Shown in pieces: positions 61,493-64,000 of a DNA stretch of 64,000 nucleotides. Both the position numbers and the translations under genes were made by a program. Under the pieces are notes generated by a model. The model did not search any database, was not told where the DNA came from, and saw nothing but the letters and a program-made list of their open reading frames with translations. Each line of letters opens with the position of its first letter. The stretch's first letter is position 1. Source of the DNA: Arthrobacter sp. MYb229. GTDB taxonomy: Bacteria > Actinomycetota > Actinomycetes > Actinomycetales > Micrococcaceae. The stretch covers positions 434,001-498,000 of the forward strand of contig NZ_PCPS01000002.1 in assembly GCF_002975405.1 (NCBI RefSeq). The letters run 5' to 3'.

Positions 61493-62788
61493 ATGTTTTC
61501 ACGCAAGTATTTTGCCGGCGCGCTGTCCATGCTCGCCGTGGCAGCGCTGGGATTGACCTCATGCGCCGGGGGTCTGAACTCCTCCGGCGGCAACGAAGAT
61601 CGTGCCGGTGGCGCAGGTATTGCCCCAGGCGCGACGAAGGAGCAGTACATCGCTGCCTTTGAAGATATTGAGCCGATCACCCTGGACTTCCAGTATTCCA
61701 GCACCAACCCCAAGTCCTTCTCGGCCCAACGAGATCTGAAATGGGCTGAGTCCGTGGAGGAATGGTCCGGTGGCAAGGTCACCATCGAATCCCATGCGGC
61801 CGGGGCGATCGCGAAGCCAACCGAGGTTCCCGGGGCGCTGCAGGATGGCCGATTGGACATCGCGCATTACTACACCACCTATGAACCGCAGGAAATGGCC
61901 GCCTTCGTGGACATGTCCACGTCGCTGGTCCAGCTTCCCAGCAGCCCGGTGGTCGGCGAGTTCGTCTCGCACGCGGTCATGATGGAGGTAGGCTTCAATA
62001 CCCCCGAGGTCATGGCCAACTACGAGGACCGCGGTATGCACGTCTTGCACCCGGCCAACCCCAACGGCAACACCTCGGTGATCTGCCGGGAAGACCAGCA
62101 AGAACCCGCGGATTGGGCCGGCTCCCAAATCCGCGGCAATGCGGCGGCCCACGAAATCCAGGCCAAGGCGCTGGGCGGCGTGTTGACTTCCGTGGAACTG
62201 GCCGAAACCTATGAAGCGCTGGAACGCGGCGTGCTGAACTGCTCGCTGCAGTCAACCGCAACCGCTGTCTCCGTGGGCTGGCTCGAAGTCGCTCCGTTCA
62301 TCAGCATTCCGAAGGACGCCAGCTTCGCTCCGGGCGCAGGCGCCCTGGTGGCCGGCTCCTCCTGGGAGGGGCTGCCGCTGCTGGTGCAGCAGCTGATGTT
62401 CGACCGCATGGAGGGCTACGTGGCCGGCGAGGACTTCAACGCCATAGCCAGCTTGAAGATCGCAACCGAGACCGCCGAAGAGCAGGGTGGCAAGCTGGAC
62501 TACCTTGACGCGAAGAGCGAGGCCGCGATCGCGGAATCCAACAAGGAACTGCTGGCGCAGGTCGAGAATTCCAAGAACCTGGACGGCAAGGCCGTGAACG
62601 CAGCGGTAGCCTCGTCCATCGAGAAGTGGACCGGCATCGCCGAAGAGCTGGGATACGGGGAAAAAGGCGAAGTCACTGAATTCACCGATTGGTACGAGGG
62701 CTCGGTGGATCCCGCTGACCTGGAATACTATGAGCCCTTTGCCGAGCGCGTATACAACGAGATCATTCTTCCGCAACGACCCGAGTAG
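61493..62788 (+). CDS. TRAP transporter solute-binding lipoprotein (DctP type), second copy
   Basis: This 431-residue protein has a lipoprotein signal (AVAALGLTSC, cysteine near residue 24) and a long DctP domain. SAQRDLKWAESVEEWSGGKV, LQDGRLDIAHYYTTYEPQEM and WAGSQIRGNAAAHEIQAKAL follow the same order as in the protein at 50756-52048, as do VELAETYEALERGVLNCSLQ and the C-terminal TDWYEGSVDPADLEYYEPFA. The two are clearly paralogues of similar length. No permease genes are adjacent, so it probably uses the DctQM pair at 53.3-55.4 kb. Confidence 0.85.
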   Translation: MFSRKYFAGALSMLAVAALGLTSCAGGLNSSGGNEDRAGGAGIAPGATKEQYIAAFEDIEPITLDFQYSSTNPKSFSAQRDLKWAESVEEWSGGKVTIESHAAGAIAKPTEVPGALQDGRLDIAHYYTTYEPQEMAAFVDMSTSLVQLPSSPVVGEFVSHAVMMEVGFNTPEVMANYEDRGMHVLHPANPNGNTSVICREDQQEPADWAGSQIRGNAAAHEIQAKALGGVLTSVELAETYEALERGVLNCSLQSTATAVSVGWLEVAPFISIPKDASFAPGAGALVAGSSWEGLPLLVQQLMFDRMEGYVAGEDFNAIASLKIATETAEEQGGKLDYLDAKSEAAIAESNKELLAQVENSKNLDGKAVNAAVASSIEKWTGIAEELGYGEKGEVTEFTDWYEGSVDPADLEYYEPFAERVYNEIILPQRPE

Positions 62789-62831
62789 CGGCAGCTTGCC
62801 CGGCAAGACGTAGCCTATTGACCAACGTCCT

Positions 62832-62866
62832 CCCGGAGGCCGGACCATCCTTATCCGACCTCCGGG
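62832..62866 (+). terminator. Hairpin between the TRAP protein and hydrolase genes
   Basis: CCCGGAGG (62832-62839) pairs with CCTCCGGG (62859-62866), and GGA (62842-62844) with TCC (62854-62856) inside. There is no T-run. It may reduce readthrough into the hydrolase gene or protect the upstream mRNA. Confidence 0.55.
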
Positions 62867-62906
62867 CTCCCACCCACTACCTCGATTTCCAGAGAGGACC
62901 AAGACG

Positions 62907-63869
62907 ATGATTACCACATTCACCGGGGAACTTCCTGCCGACCGCCTGGGCGCGACGCTGATGCATGAACACGTCTTCGTGCTGAACGCCGAGCTGTTCC
63001 TGAACTACCCGGGCCAGTTTCCAGCAGATGACCTGGTTGACCGCGCGGTGGAGTATTTGAATGGGGTCAAGGCCAACGGCATCGACACCATTGTCGACTT
63101 GACCGTGATGGGCAATGGCCGGAACATCCCCTTGGTCAAGCGCGTAGCCGAGCGCACGGAGATGAACATCATCGCGGCCACCGGCTGGTACACCTTCCAC
63201 GACGCGCCGACCTTCGCCACGCTCAATGGACCCGGCCGCCTGCTCGGCGGAAGCGATCGGCTGACCGAGCTCTTCATCCGCGATATCCGCGATGGCGTCG
63301 ATGGCACCGGAGTCAAGGCCGGGGTGCTGAAGTTCGCCACGGACCACTACGGCTTCTCCGAAGGCGTCTTGAACGTCATGCAGGCGGTGGCCGATGCCCA
63401 TCTGGAAACCGGGGCACCGATCTTCACGCACTCGAACCCGAGCCAGCGCAACGGCCTGGACCAGCAGGACTACCTGGCCTCGCGCGGAGTCGACCTGGGT
63501 GGCGTGGTCATCGGCCACTGCGGAGACAGCGAAGACCTGGACTACCTGAAGCAGATTGCGGACCGCGGGTCCATACTGGGCATGGACCGCTTTGGACTGG
63601 ACTCCAAGCTGCCCTACGAAAAGCGGCTGCACGCCGTGAAGGAACTATGCCAGCAGGGCTATGCCCAGCAGGTCGTCATCGCCACCGACTCATCGGCCTA
63701 CTCCATGAACTTCCCGGATGAGGCGCGTGCCGAACGGCTGCCGAAATGGCGAGCCAGCGAAATCATGGACAGCGTCGTCCCCGATTTGCGGAACCTGGGC
63801 GTTTCGGACTCGGACATTGATCAGATGATGCTCGCCAATCCACGTCGAATCCTCGGGAGCGCACAATGA
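62907..63869 (+). CDS. Phosphotriesterase-family metal-dependent hydrolase (lactonase-like)
   Basis: This 320-residue TIM-barrel amidohydrolase has HEHVF (residues 20-24) as HxH, VLKFAT near residue 144 with the lysine expected to be carboxylated, FTHSNPSQR and VIGHCGDSEDL for the histidine ligands, and IATDSSAYS with the final aspartate. PTE-family enzymes of bacteria are mostly lactonases; organophosphate activity is a side reaction. In this operon, after an LLM monooxygenase, hydrolysis of a lactone is a sensible guess. The stop overlaps an in-frame upstream ATG of the reductase gene. Confidence 0.82.
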   Translation: MITTFTGELPADRLGATLMHEHVFVLNAELFLNYPGQFPADDLVDRAVEYLNGVKANGIDTIVDLTVMGNGRNIPLVKRVAERTEMNIIAATGWYTFHDAPTFATLNGPGRLLGGSDRLTELFIRDIRDGVDGTGVKAGVLKFATDHYGFSEGVLNVMQAVADAHLETGAPIFTHSNPSQRNGLDQQDYLASRGVDLGGVVIGHCGDSEDLDYLKQIADRGSILGMDRFGLDSKLPYEKRLHAVKELCQQGYAQQVVIATDSSAYSMNFPDEARAERLPKWRASEIMDSVVPDLRNLGVSDSDIDQMMLANPRRILGSAQ

Positions 63870-63886
63870 AATCAGGAGAACTAGCC

Positions 63887-64000
63887 ATGGCAAAGATCGA
63901 TGCCTTTGAATTCCGCCGGGTGCTGGGGGCTTTCCCCACCGGAGTTGTCATCGTCACCGGAATGGACGACGCCGGGCAGCCCCTGGCGATGACCGTCGGG
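63887..64000 (+). CDS. Flavin reductase-domain protein, 5' part
   Basis: The first 38 codons are visible before the window ends: AKIDAFEFRRVLGAFPTGVV followed by IVTGMDDAGQPLAMTV. This is the standard start of flavin reductase (HpaC/DIM6-NTAB-type) proteins, which supply reduced FMN or FAD to two-component monooxygenases. Its position in the operon makes it the probable partner of the LLM monooxygenase at 57515. ATG 63887 has AGGAG 8 bases upstream; ATG 63866, overlapping the hydrolase stop, is an alternative start. Confidence 0.82.
   Translation, partial: MAKIDAFEFRRVLGAFPTGVVIVTGMDDAGQPLAMTVG

Overview
The window is chromosomal DNA from a high-GC Gram-positive bacterium. Short intergenic gaps, many GTG starts, ATGA/GTGA stop-start overlaps, leaderless-looking starts and the gene families present fit an actinomycete of the Micrococcaceae (Arthrobacter/Glutamicibacter type). 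That placement is inferred from gene content; no rRNA or other marker gene is present. I saw no tRNA, rRNA, CRISPR array or intact insertion sequence.

Layout. 1-5.1 kb: the 3' end of a PLP-enzyme gene, an ECF42-type sigma factor with its DGPF/YciI partner and a matching promoter, two VOC proteins, decayed DNA and an Ldh_2-family dehydrogenase. 5.3-6.5 kb: glutaminase fused to a STAS domain. 7.0-13.9 kb: permease, glutamine-synthetase-like ligase, class I amidotransferase-type hydrolase, aldehyde dehydrogenase and SDR, with a divergent FadR/GntR regulator; I read this as ethanolamine (or related amine) use through gamma-glutamyl intermediates. 14.2-18.7 kb: monooxygenase-like protein, IclR regulator, GMC oxidoreductase with its small subunit, and an acetoin-reductase-like SDR. 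19.6-24.7 kb: a D-galactonate operon (kinase, aldolase, dehydratase, MFS transporter) under a divergent IclR regulator.

24.8-39.4 kb is an accessory region. It holds scars (SDR fragment, IS110 fragment, HipA fragment, broken ORF, GT87 fragment) around an AbiE-type toxin-antitoxin pair, a TOTE-type primase-helicase, and an A/T-richer block with a NUDIX hydrolase, a PLD-helicase-DUF3427 protein and a separate PLD-family protein. The last block is the best candidate for an under-described defence system. A PhoD-like phosphatase and a SRPBCC protein sit between these parts.

39.5-43.7 kb: a nucleoside hydrolase followed by S, T and double-A components of an ECF importer. 43.9-64 kb: a catabolic region. 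One part (CoA hydratase, hydroxyacyl-CoA dehydrogenase, LysR, CoA transferase, glutaryl-CoA-dehydrogenase-like enzyme, semialdehyde dehydrogenase) fits conversion of glutarate semialdehyde/glutarate to acetoacetyl-CoA. The other part (TRAP transporter with two binding proteins, two SDRs, LLM flavin monooxygenase, acyl-CoA dehydrogenase, two atypical crotonases, phosphotriesterase-like hydrolase, flavin reductase) fits uptake and ring opening of a cyclic compound, possibly by Baeyer-Villiger oxidation and lactone hydrolysis. Together they would make one route from an alicyclic substrate to central metabolism; the substrate is not determined by the sequence.
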